Virus record (IMG/VR): IMGVR_UViG_3300010354_000333
Location: 1 to 32,249 of that record
DNA: 32,249 bases
Reading direction: 5' to 3' (one strand)
Origin: a virus
This document shows, piece by piece, positions 1 to 7,013 of this stretch. Position 1 is the stretch's first letter. The number at the start of each line of letters is the position of its first letter. Under the pieces are notes generated by a model. It was not told the DNA's origin. It made no database searches and saw only the letters and a list, made by a program, of their open reading frames with translations. A program made the position numbers and the translations under genes.

Positions 1-915
1 GAGTGATTCAGATAAGGTAGCGTACACAAGTTTAGCCTCTCTTACTGTCTTGGCGCGGTCAAAGTTTTCAATGATCTTAACCTTTTGAGTCTCAGTGAGA
101 TTGTTACGGAACAACTTGTTGACATAAAGAAGTTTAGCGTTCAAAAGATTAACTTCAGAAAGTTTGGTACGTAAGTACTTAACTGCGCTGTATGCTTCGT
201 TAAGTTCTTCTTCCATTTTCTTCATTTTCATTTTGTTTTTGCCTTCCATTTTGTTTTCTTTCTCACCTTCTTCCTCCTCTTCCTCTTCTTCGTTCAAAGA
301 AGCGAGAAGTTCGTTAAGATCGATTTCTTCGTCAACTGGTTCTTTTGCTGGCTCTTCTTCTTCCTCAGAGTCCTCTTCTTCACGGAGTGAGTTGATAATT
401 TCGTCGAGATCCAATTCTTCCTCCATTGTTTTAGTTTCGTCCGAAGATTCATCGTCCTCGAGTTCACGGAGGATTGCTTCTAACTGTTCGTCGTCATCTG
501 AGGACATATCCTCTTCATCGGAGTAGTCTTCGTCGCCGCCCATGTCATCATCACCCATGTCGTCACTGCCCATGTCATCATCACCCATGTCATCACTGCC
601 CATGTCATCATCACCCATGTCATCACCCATGTCATCATCACCCATGTCATCACTGCCCATATCTTCTTCGTCAGAAGGCATTTCTTCTTCGCCCTCCTCA
701 GAGATACCAGCAAGTTCTTTCATGCGCATTGTTTCGTCTGTCTCTTCTGCGTCCATTGCAGGCTCTTCTTCTTCCATTTCCTCACGGATCTTAGTAGAGA
801 GCATTGACTGGAGCTTTGGAGCAAACGCTTCTTCAAGTGCCAACTTAGCGCTTGCTAAGGCTGTTTCACGCACTGCTTTTGCATCAGCAATAGCTTCTTT
901 TAATAATTGATTCAT
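1..915 (-). CDS. gp22: Prohead core scaffold protein (T4 gp22-like), 3' end cut by window edge
   Basis: An open frame starts at the ATG at 915-913 and runs without a stop to the window edge (305 codons). It begins MNQLLKEAIADAKAV, then a helical stretch, then a very acidic middle with nine DMG units, then a basic Lys/Met patch and a helical segment containing NLLNAKLLYVNKLFR. Acidic, helix-rich scaffolds following the prohead protease are the T4 gp22 position and type; gp22 forms the inner core on which the capsid assembles and is then degraded by gp21. Several (L/I)-x-E sites are visible (LLKE near residue 7, then LRE, LRE, LNE, LNE), fitting proteolytic removal. T4 gp22 is about 269 residues, so this one is longer. 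The assignment rests on gene order, composition and recalled similarity to marine T4-like scaffolds. The major capsid gene probably lies next, outside the window. Confidence 0.85.
   Translation of the reverse strand, partial: MNQLLKEAIADAKAVRETALASAKLALEEAFAPKLQSMLSTKIREEMEEEEPAMDAEETDETMRMKELAGISEEGEEEMPSDEEDMGSDDMGDDDMGDDMGDDDMGSDDMGDDDMGSDDMGDDDMGGDEDYSDEEDMSSDDDEQLEAILRELEDDESSDETKTMEEELDLDEIINSLREEEDSEEEEEPAKEPVDEEIDLNELLASLNEEEEEEEEGEKENKMEGKNKMKMKKMEEELNEAYSAVKYLRTKLSEVNLLNAKLLYVNKLFRNNLTETQKVKIIENFDRAKTVREAKLVYATLSESL
538..663 (-). repeat. Acidic DMG tandem repeat within the scaffold gene
   Basis: Nine copies of a 12-15 base unit encode D-M-G followed by D or S and then further Asp residues. 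Most units are five codons (for example DDMGD) and one is four codons, so all changes stay in frame. The DNA copies are nearly identical, differing mainly in GGT GAT versus GGC AGT, which suggests recent expansion by slippage. Confidence 0.9.
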
Positions 916-934
916 TTTTTAAAAAAATTTTTAG

Positions 935-962
935 ATTGTGCGGCTATTAGTAGAGCCACAAT
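935..962 (-). other. Imperfect hairpin in the scaffold gene leader
   Basis: ATTGT, a two-base bulge and GGCT pair with AGCC and ACAAT around an 8-base loop. On the coding strand the hairpin is followed after a few bases by a run of seven T (927-921) just before the scaffold ATG at 915. It could be a weak terminator, an attenuator or an mRNA 5' stabiliser. Only the pairing is observed. Confidence 0.45.
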
Positions 963-980
963 TCGATTTATATTAAAGTG

Positions 981-1002
981 ACACCATATAGACTGATGGT
1001 GT
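981..1002 (-). terminator. Perfect 7-bp inverted repeat, possible terminator or mRNA-stabilising hairpin
   Basis: ACACCAT at 981-987 and ATGGTGT at 996-1002 are perfect inverted arms around an 8-base loop, in the gap between the membrane protein gene and the scaffold gene. There is no strong T run right after it on the coding strand (CACTTTAAT follows), so it is not a textbook intrinsic terminator. The 916-1056 gap is the longest in the window and holds no gene. It also contains the AT-rich stretch CTATATATAAAGG (coding strand, near 1007-1019), a possible promoter for the scaffold and capsid genes. Confidence 0.4.
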
Positions 1003-1056
1003 ATTCCTTTATATATAGGGTTATGTTACCTCAAACACAGTTTTTTAGAAAAAATT

Positions 1057-1908
1057 TTAGCGCATTGCACTTAAATTTCGCGACATATCTCCCATACGAC
1101 TATCTGGACCTGAAATAGGAGCACTCATCCATTTGTCAATTTTCTTCTGAAGTTCCGTTTTGTCTTCAGTTTTTTCAATTTCTTGTTGGTGACTACCAAC
1201 AGCATGTATTAAGTGTTTTACTAACTTAACCATTTCAATTGCTTTACCAATCAAGGCTGTAGCTCCAATTGCGATAGACACCAAGGATGTCATGGATGGG
1301 AAGGATATAATAGCAATTGTTGCCATAAGTAACACAAACAACATCATTCCAACTATTCCAAATACTTTTTGAGTTTTTTCACCACCACCCCATTTTGCAG
1401 CCAACCATTTAAAAAACCTCTCTATTGCTTTTCCAGCAAAGCCTGCAACTGCTCCTGTGTTTTTGAGCATTGTTTGTACTTTCTTAAACCCAGCTTTTAC
1501 ATCTGCCTCGTTTTTTCCTGTTATTTTAGCAAGACTGTGTGCTAGCACTTCAATAAGAGCTGCATTACCTAGAACGTCGCCTGCTGCGTGTGCAACTGTT
1601 GCAATTGCTCCACCACCTTCTTTGAGGTATTTACGACCTTCTTGTACCTTTTGCTCTAACTCTTTAACATCCGATGCGTCTATTTTATTCAAATTACCAT
1701 TTGCATCAAGAAGCTTTGATAATAGTGCAGCTTGTACCTCTTCGTCTGTTAAATCCAGACCGGTAGCTACTACTTCGTCACCTAATTTTTTAAGTTCACT
1801 GCCTACTGATTGAGCTGTTGCTGTAATTGTCTCAACTATTCTTTGTGTTCGCTGCTCTTGTAAGATACGATAAGTAAGTTGTGCTAAGCTAATGGTAGGC
1901 CTTTTCAT
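1057..1908 (-). CDS. Putative membrane protein with a head-targeting-like N-terminus
   Basis: 283 residues from the ATG at 1908-1906, which overlaps the upstream stop as TGATG; a TTG one codon earlier is less likely. The N-terminus MKRPTISLAQLTYRILQE is basic and hydrophobic and ends in L-Q-E, like the capsid-targeting tags of other proteins here. Residues 20-150 look helical. Residues 151-175 (AVAGFAGKAIERFFKWLAAKW) are amphipathic. Two hydrophobic segments follow, about 182-203 (VFGIVGMMLFVLLMATIAII) and 205-225, then a charged tail. It sits between small head proteins and the scaffold gene. I recognise no family. A virion-packaged membrane-active protein released during DNA ejection is one possibility; a host-membrane anchor for head assembly is another. 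Both are inference. Confidence 0.75.
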   Translation of the reverse strand: MKRPTISLAQLTYRILQEQRTQRIVETITATAQSVGSELKKLGDEVVATGLDLTDEEVQAALLSKLLDANGNLNKIDASDVKELEQKVQEGRKYLKEGGGAIATVAHAAGDVLGNAALIEVLAHSLAKITGKNEADVKAGFKKVQTMLKNTGAVAGFAGKAIERFFKWLAAKWGGGEKTQKVFGIVGMMLFVLLMATIAIISFPSMTSLVSIAIGATALIGKAIEMVKLVKHLIHAVGSHQQEIEKTEDKTELQKKIDKWMSAPISGPDSRMGDMSRNLSAMR

Positions 1909-2297
1909 CAATCAATAATGTCGTTAAAATTAACAAAAACATCTATGTTATCAGGTTGCACTGTTACAACCATTCCCTTACTGTTAATGCTTTTTAATTC
2001 ACCTTGGTTGCTAATAAAATCAGCGTTGTTATATTTTTTAACTTTACCTATATTAAACTTAATAGGGTACTTTAAGTCTGGTTGTTCTTTGGCATCTGTT
2101 GTTTCTTCGTCATCAGCTCCACTACTAGCATCAGCATCAGGCTCTTCTGCACTAGCATCAGCACTTGCATCGGCCTCCTCGTCACCACCTCCTTCACCAC
2201 CTGCTGCAGCAAAGGGATTGGCTGCTGCCTCTTCTTCATCTCCCTCTGCTTCGCGCAAAGGAATTAGATCTTTAAGCTTTATCACATTAAAGTTCAT
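1908..2297 (-). CDS. Small acidic head-associated protein with PLRE tag
   Basis: 129 residues from the ATG at 2297, which overlaps the upstream stop codon. A GTG at 2285-2283, just after that stop, would give MIKLKDLIPLREA, aligning better with two other tagged proteins here (MKLINLIPLREA and MKLKQLVPLREK), so the GTG may be the real start. After the tag comes a long Glu/Asp/Ala/Ser-rich low-complexity stretch (about residues 18-70), then a small C-terminal domain of about 55 residues containing YPIKFNIGKVKKY and VQPDNIDVFVNF. The L-R-E-A junction matches a T4 prohead protease cleavage site. It is likely a head-core or internal protein; the C-terminal domain is unrecognised. Confidence 0.8.
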   Translation of the reverse strand: MNFNVIKLKDLIPLREAEGDEEEAAANPFAAAGGEGGGDEEADASADASAEEPDADASSGADDEETTDAKEQPDLKYPIKFNIGKVKKYNNADFISNQGELKSINSKGMVVTVQPDNIDVFVNFNDIID

Positions 2298-2646
2298 AGT
2301 ATCTTGATAGATTGTGCCCCATTTCTTCGTACAAAGACTCCAAACGTTGTTGTAGCTTGGATATCTCTTTTATAGTCTGTCCAAACTGCTTATTGCCTTC
2401 ACGCAAAGTCTTTAGATTACGCTTTACCGTGATTTCATCAAACCAATCTTGAGTTTCTTGTAAGGTTACTGCTTCTGCTTTTGTGACAAGCTCATTGATT
2501 TCTTCAGCAACACGCCGTAAATCTTCGGTACGATAAATTACTGATCCGTACTCGTTAAACTTTTTTATTTCCTGTATGAACGCAGCCTTTTCGTTTGTCG
2601 TTTTTTTAGGAATGTCCAAGTTCTCAATTAATTTTTTCAGTTTCAT
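2287..2646 (-). CDS. Conserved head-cluster protein, helical
   Basis: 119 residues, mostly charged and helical. The ATG at 2646 lies three bases after the preceding stop. It begins MKLKKLIE, a possible short targeting tag. The central and C-terminal motifs (KFNEYGSVIYR, TLQETQDWFDEITVKRNL, LYEEMGHNLSRYYEL) match my memory of a protein family found next to the prohead protease and scaffold genes in marine T4-like phages, with no assigned activity. Its place between protease and scaffold suggests a core or internal head component. A TATTTAT box lies 16 bases before the start, inside the preceding gene. Confidence 0.85.
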   Translation of the reverse strand: MKLKKLIENLDIPKKTTNEKAAFIQEIKKFNEYGSVIYRTEDLRRVAEEINELVTKAEAVTLQETQDWFDEITVKRNLKTLREGNKQFGQTIKEISKLQQRLESLYEEMGHNLSRYYEL

Positions 2647-2649
2647 GTC

Positions 2650-2871
2650 TTATCTTAGTTTCATAAATAATTCATTGAGTAAGTCAATTGCGTCTTGAAT
2701 TTCCTCACTTACTGGTCCGTTTTCTTCAATTTTACCGTTTAGTGAAGTTAAGAGCGATACCATCTTTTGCACTTCTCCTTTATAAGGCTTTATGTGCGTA
2801 TAATCAAACTCTTCTCTTAATATGCTTTGCACTTCTTCACGAATTAGCTTCCTAAGTTCTGTTGTTTTCAT
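2650..2871 (-). CDS. Small head-cluster protein with LIREEVQSILRE N-terminus
   Basis: 73 residues. The first 20, MKTTELRKLIREEVQSILRE, contain two (L/I)-x-E sites (I-R-E and L-R-E) and resemble a leader that I recall recurring on many small T4-like phage proteins. The rest is a short acidic helical region (VQKMVSLLTSLNGKIEE and IQDAIDLLNELFMKL). It directly follows the protease gene, separated by 71 bases with no clear structure. Probably an internal head or core peptide; no enzymatic signature. Confidence 0.75.
   Translation of the reverse strand: MKTTELRKLIREEVQSILREEFDYTHIKPYKGEVQKMVSLLTSLNGKIEENGPVSEEIQDAIDLLNELFMKLR
2663..2669 (-). promoter_or_regulatory. TATTTAT box before the 2646 start
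   Basis: Coding strand TATTTAT, 16 bases before the ATG at 2646 and inside the 3' end of the upstream gene. One of eight such boxes in the window, all directly before minus-strand starts. Role inferred. Confidence 0.4.
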
Positions 2872-2942
2872 TGTACTGCTTTTATATAATTATAATAATT
2901 TTGCTATATCTATTGTGATAGTGTTGTTTAATTTTTCCTATA

Positions 2943-3539
2943 TCACATTGCGGATATTATATCGTTAATTAGAGCGTGCACTTTTGCATATCTATCACTC
3001 TTTACTTGAGCTACCGATTCGTTTAGTGGTGACATAAAAGCCCCTTGAGTCGATGGATTGGATACCAAATCCCAACAAACAATCTCAAAGTCATCTTGAA
3101 CTTCTACTTTACCCTCACCTATATTTTTTACACTACCCATTCCACGTGAGCTAATACCTAAGCGAATGCCTGATTTCAAAAGCTCCTTAGCAATGTTGCC
3201 AGATGGTGTGCTAAGTATTTCAATTCTGCCCATAAGATCCTCACCTTCCCACCATAAATCTATGACGTTGTGTGATACATTTTGCAAGTTAACAACTTGT
3301 GAATCTGGATGATCCAGTTCACCTAAGGCTCTACGTTCTTTAATAAAAGTTTGCTTATACTTCTCAGCTTCACGCTTTAATATGTCTTGTGGATACTGTC
3401 TGCCATTTTGATTAGTGGCGTCAGCTCTTTGCATAACTCCAGAGAGAATTACCTTTCCGTTGTTTTTTGCCATAGACTCGTTAATCTGTTCTGGTGTAAC
3501 GGACAGACAACCTATTGAATCTATTAGTAGCGCTTTCAT
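2943..3539 (-). CDS. gp21: Prohead core protease (T4 gp21-like serine protease)
   Basis: 198 residues, close to T4 gp21 (212). It processes scaffold, core and capsid proteins at (L/I)-x-E sites during head maturation and destroys itself. Visible motifs: GELDHPDS with candidate catalytic His76, GISSRGMGSV with candidate Ser131 (or Ser130), and a conserved Asp/Trp stretch VCWDLVSNPST around Asp157; this is the fold class shared with herpesvirus assemblins. The early segment VMQRADATNQNGRQYP is also typical. The enzyme carries candidate self-cleavage sites, I-N-E at 19-21 and L-N-E at 172-174, which would trim both ends. It lies in the T4 order between portal/core genes and scaffold. The assignment is firm; the exact third catalytic residue is not. 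Confidence 0.93.
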   Translation of the reverse strand: MKALLIDSIGCLSVTPEQINESMAKNNGKVILSGVMQRADATNQNGRQYPQDILKREAEKYKQTFIKERRALGELDHPDSQVVNLQNVSHNVIDLWWEGEDLMGRIEILSTPSGNIAKELLKSGIRLGISSRGMGSVKNIGEGKVEVQDDFEIVCWDLVSNPSTQGAFMSPLNESVAQVKSDRYAKVHALINDIISAM

Positions 3540-3547
3540 AATTATGA

Positions 3548-4300
3548 TTATTTAAAAATAGCTTTAATCTTTTGAATTATTTCCTGTTCCCTGTTAATGT
3601 TTCCTAGTTCTACCTCTTTGTCGTAGTCTTGGTAGATTAGCATGTCTCCTTGTAGATCAAATGCTAAAGGTTCTCCTGCTATGTACACGTCAACGTGGTG
3701 TACATTTCCTTCTTTTGCAATTTCTACATCTTCAGGCTTAATTGGTTGTTGAGCTAAGTTAAACAGCTTTACGATTTTGTTTTTTAAACTATTGGCCTCT
3801 ATTTCTTTTAGATTTGCAATCTCTCTTAAACGCTTATTTGCTTCGTTAAGCCTTTTGTTTATTTTCAAAAGAGCTTCGTTTGTTCGTCTCCAAAGCTTAT
3901 TATCACCTATTTGTGCTTCGTTTTTTAACTTAGCTGAGTGTTTTATGATTTGGTTTATCTCGTTTATTTTGCGGTTGATTTCTAGAATTGCTTCGTTTAT
4001 TTTTTTGTGTTGTGGTAAACTTGCATCTTCTTTAAACTGTTTGTAGTTTGCTTCTTTTATGTCAGACAAATGCTTTCCTTGATCTTTATACCCTATAAAG
4101 AATTTTTTCTTTTTAGGTGGTTTTACATGATATGCAGTTGATGCATCAAGTCCTTTTTTACTACCCTCAGCTTCGGAGTCTCCTACAAAAGCTTTTGGCG
4201 TAGCGTACGCTCCAACTCCATCTGTTGTACTACCTTCCTTTAACTTTTTGTTAAGCTTTTTAACAAACTTTTTTATTTCGCTTAGATTATTTTGCTGCAT
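3548..4300 (-). CDS. Putative prohead core protein rich in protease sites
   Basis: 250 residues; the start overlaps the end of the upstream gene by 14 bases. The N-terminus MQQNNLSEIKKFVKKLNKKLKE ends in an L-K-E site. Next comes GSTTDGVGAYATPKAF, a motif I recall from head-cluster proteins of marine T4-like phages. Residues 80-170 form two similar helical blocks with repeated NEA units (INEAILEINRKINEI and NEALLKINKRLNEANKRLRE) and about eight (L/I)-x-E sites. The C-terminal 70 residues (EIAKEGNVHHVDVYIAGE onward) look like a small alpha/beta domain. It occupies the place of T4 gp67/gp68 between portal and protease, so a core protein that the protease cuts into pieces is likely. Sequence identity to gp67 or gp68 is not claimed. 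Confidence 0.8.
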   Translation of the reverse strand: MQQNNLSEIKKFVKKLNKKLKEGSTTDGVGAYATPKAFVGDSEAEGSKKGLDASTAYHVKPPKKKKFFIGYKDQGKHLSDIKEANYKQFKEDASLPQHKKINEAILEINRKINEINQIIKHSAKLKNEAQIGDNKLWRRTNEALLKINKRLNEANKRLREIANLKEIEANSLKNKIVKLFNLAQQPIKPEDVEIAKEGNVHHVDVYIAGEPLAFDLQGDMLIYQDYDKEVELGNINREQEIIQKIKAIFK

Positions 4301-5141
4301 GTTTCAATTCTTTTAGAAGTTCATGGTATAGCAACAACGATAGCACATTTTCTTCCTTAACATTGCGTATTTTTTCATACTTATTCATTAAAGATATTGC
4401 TTCATTTAATTTGATACGCACTATTTTATCTGATACATTCTTTGCTTGCTTTTTTAACTGTAATTTTAGCTCGTAAGCTTGTTTAAGCATAAATTCACGC
4501 AGTGTATCTGTATTTGAAACATTGTATATGTACTCTCTAAGTATTAGCCTTTGTTTTGATGATAGTGTAGCATACTTTGTGTTAAATTTGTCAATCATTA
4601 GCTTATAAGCCAACAACCGTACTTCTTCATCTTGCTTTTTGTAAGCAGCTAGTGTATCAGCGTTTTCAACTACTTTACGCTTATTGCGCGTTATATGTTC
4701 AATTATATTGAACTTACTATCAACTATTTGCGTTGTTTGTGTAATTGATCCACCTTCAAATAAGGTGTATATTGAGGCAAAAGTTTTGTAATTGTGCACT
4801 TTAGTACTAAAAAAACTATCTAGGTCATAGTGAGCTTTTATTTCCTTGATTAGTTCATACTTTTCTTTTTTAAGAGCCTCATTTTTTAGCTTCTTTCTTA
4901 GTGAAATTACTGTGCTAATTAACTCTTTAGCTTTTGCTTCACTTTTATAGCTTTCATTTATTAAAGTTTGGTACATTACCAACTCTTTACCTAAAGTTGA
5001 CGATGCTTTAAAGTGCTTTTTGATCAATCCTAGTGCAGGCGATGGGTCTATCCCTCTCATTGTATCGGAAGTTACCTGCCTAGTTAGCAGTTCAAATAAA
5101 ATAATTGTGTTTTTTATTTTATTATGGCTTGATTTTTTCAT
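4287..5141 (-). CDS. Conserved head-cluster protein between portal and protease
   Basis: 284 residues, almost entirely charged and helical. It begins MKKSSHNKIKNTIILFELL followed by TRQVTSDTMRG and later has LGKELVMYQTLINESYKS and YKTFASIYTLFEGG. I recall this family next to the portal gene in T4-like phages from marine bacteria, where its function is not established; it may be a core or neck-region component. Unlike its neighbours it has no obvious (L/I)-x-E leader within the first 15 residues. The ATG lies 26 bases after the portal stop, with a TATTTAT box 6 bases before it. Confidence 0.8.
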   Translation of the reverse strand: MKKSSHNKIKNTIILFELLTRQVTSDTMRGIDPSPALGLIKKHFKASSTLGKELVMYQTLINESYKSEAKAKELISTVISLRKKLKNEALKKEKYELIKEIKAHYDLDSFFSTKVHNYKTFASIYTLFEGGSITQTTQIVDSKFNIIEHITRNKRKVVENADTLAAYKKQDEEVRLLAYKLMIDKFNTKYATLSSKQRLILREYIYNVSNTDTLREFMLKQAYELKLQLKKQAKNVSDKIVRIKLNEAISLMNKYEKIRNVKEENVLSLLLYHELLKELKHAAK

Positions 5142-5147
5142 CTGGTA

Positions 5148-5154
5148 ATAAATA
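5148..5154 (-). promoter_or_regulatory. TATTTAT box before the 5141 start
   Basis: Coding strand TATTTAT in the 26-base gap between the portal stop and the next ATG, 6 bases from the start codon. Same heptamer as seven other intergenic or near-start sites. Promoter role inferred. Confidence 0.4.
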
Positions 5155-5167
5155 TGTATTTGCTTAG

Positions 5168-6982
5168 TTAATCGTCTAAAATGTTCGCTTCTGATAACAG
5201 TGTTGAACCGTTTTTATTACCTTTTTTTCCTAATGTCTGCTTTAAAGCTCTGTCTTTCTTTAAATCATCTATTAGTTTGCCATGACCTTCGTATACATTC
5301 CTATTTGATTTAGCACCTACCGGATCCCAACCCAATGGATGATCATGTGTACCATACGTACCTGGCTCCTCAGGACGACCAGCTCCTGGCCAACCGCCTT
5401 GTGGAGCTTTTTCGTCATACCCCTTTGGTACACCACCATTGCCCTTGTAGAGGCTTGCTAAGTCGTGTGGAGTACCAAATGACATTCCTGTTTTAACAGG
5501 ATCGTTGCCTTCTGTTTTAATTTGTTCAAGACGGAATTGTATTTTATAATCCTGAACAAGCCTTTCCTGCTCTCTTAGATACTGCTCTTCCGTCATATTA
5601 AACAGATTTTCATATACCCACTGTCGACTAAAAAGCTTTTTTTCAATCATATCACCAGCAAGAGTAACTTTTGTAGCATATAGCTCAGCTCGCTCTTTAT
5701 CATAAACTGTGGACCCTACGGTAAGGTTTAATTCAAAATCTACTAAAGATTCATCATTAAAGCCTTGCGAGTAGAGGTGTATAATTGCTACTTTATAGAG
5801 CTCACTCACAATAATTCTCTGTATCCTCTCTACCGTTCTGGCAAAGCGAAAATCTTGAGCTGCTAGGGTTGATTTACCTGATATATCTTCTTCAAATCCT
5901 AAAAAAGCTTTTGGTATTTTTAAAGCTCCAAGTAAACGACCTTTTAAGTATTCTATGTCCGGAATACTATCGTATTGTATTCCTGATATACTTTCTACTG
6001 CTGTTGCACTTTCTCCTCCTCGAACTGGAAAGTAAAAATCTTCTAGGAGGTTCATCATGTTGTACTTTAAGTTGTACTGTCCTGTTTCTGGATCTACAAA
6101 TGGGACTTTTTTAATGCGATTGATCATTCCCTCCATGTATGCGTCAACTTCGTTTGGTGGAATATTACCAATATCAATCTTAAATACACGCTTATCTGGA
6201 GCTCGCATGATGCGATGGATTAACATAGCATCTTCCATTAAAGTTATTTGTTTCCACACTTTACGAGCTGGCTCTATTAAAGAGCGGCCGTATGGTAAAA
6301 AGTTTGTATCGGTTAGTAACCGAAAGTGCGCAACTTCATAGTTTTCAAATTCTTCTGTCTCCGTAGCAACTACATGCGATCGAGCTGTTAGCGCTGAAAA
6401 GTCTCTCTTGAATCTTACTCGGTTAGGATTTTCTGGATCAAAGTTCTCTTCTCTAATTATTTCGTATGCAGCCATAGGTTCAACTCCAATGATTCCATAC
6501 TTTTCAGCTATGTTTAGTTTTAAGAAGAAATCTCCATACTTAATCATGTTGCGAGTCCAAGGCCATAAATTAAACTCAATATTAAGAATATCGTAAAATA
6601 AGTTATGTAAAACTTTTTGAACTTTTTCGTCTGATGATTTAATTACCAGCACTTCTCCAGTTTCCGACTTAGTAGTACATTCATCTGCGTAGATATCTAA
6701 TGCTGATGATATTATACTGTCCGTGTCCATAGCTTCGTAGTCCTTAAATAACTCTAAACGAGTAGCTAAGTGCAGCTGTCCGTGGTAGTAAGAAAACCCA
6801 GGCATGTTTTGGTACATGCGTGAAAACCTATCAATACGCCTATTTTGGTCTATATTACCGCTTGATTGAATGCGGTCAGTATCAATAACTTTTAGTTGGT
6901 TACCACCAACATTACGTATAATAACGTCAGTTGAAAATAGTCGTTGTAACCTTTGAAATAGAGAAGGTTTATTCTCTGCCAT
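5168..6982 (-). CDS. gp20: Portal vertex protein (T4 gp20-like)
   Basis: 604 residues against 524 for T4 gp20. The portal forms the dodecameric ring at one capsid vertex through which DNA is packaged and ejected, and on which the prohead nucleates. Typical stretches are DTDSIISSALDIYADECT (near 85), a long helical stem with LMEDAMLIHRIMRAPDKRVF and GNIPPNEVDAYMEGMINRIK (about 245-290), and GRLLGALKIPKAFLGFEED (about 340-360). The C-terminal 100 residues are Gly/Pro/Lys-rich and include a His/Asp/Gly stretch (YGTHDHPLGWDP), which looks like a disordered extension and accounts for much of the extra length. It follows the terminase gene by only 31 bases. The start is the first ATG after a TATTTAT box. 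Confidence 0.95.
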   Translation of the reverse strand: MAENKPSLFQRLQRLFSTDVIIRNVGGNQLKVIDTDRIQSSGNIDQNRRIDRFSRMYQNMPGFSYYHGQLHLATRLELFKDYEAMDTDSIISSALDIYADECTTKSETGEVLVIKSSDEKVQKVLHNLFYDILNIEFNLWPWTRNMIKYGDFFLKLNIAEKYGIIGVEPMAAYEIIREENFDPENPNRVRFKRDFSALTARSHVVATETEEFENYEVAHFRLLTDTNFLPYGRSLIEPARKVWKQITLMEDAMLIHRIMRAPDKRVFKIDIGNIPPNEVDAYMEGMINRIKKVPFVDPETGQYNLKYNMMNLLEDFYFPVRGGESATAVESISGIQYDSIPDIEYLKGRLLGALKIPKAFLGFEEDISGKSTLAAQDFRFARTVERIQRIIVSELYKVAIIHLYSQGFNDESLVDFELNLTVGSTVYDKERAELYATKVTLAGDMIEKKLFSRQWVYENLFNMTEEQYLREQERLVQDYKIQFRLEQIKTEGNDPVKTGMSFGTPHDLASLYKGNGGVPKGYDEKAPQGGWPGAGRPEEPGTYGTHDHPLGWDPVGAKSNRNVYEGHGKLIDDLKKDRALKQTLGKKGNKNGSTLLSEANILDD

Positions 6983-6998
6983 TTTTAAGCGCTTTTAG

Positions 6999-7005
6999 AT
7001 AAATA
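6999..7005 (-). promoter_or_regulatory. TATTTAT box before the portal gene
   Basis: Coding strand TATATTTATC in the 31-base gap between terminase and portal, 16 bases before the portal ATG. That spacing suits a -10-type promoter box with a short leader. Inferred from the eight-fold recurrence. Confidence 0.45.
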
Positions 7006-7013
7006 TACTATAT

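Noticed and set aside
480-713. Minus-strand 77-codon frame with MTWVMMTW repeats
   Set aside because: Out-of-frame reading of the DMG repeat of the scaffold gene.
164-910. Plus-strand Ser-rich open frames opposite the scaffold gene
   Set aside because: Antisense of acidic Glu/Asp codons gives Ser/Phe-rich frames. The minus-strand frame has coherent scaffold features and a proper start at 915.
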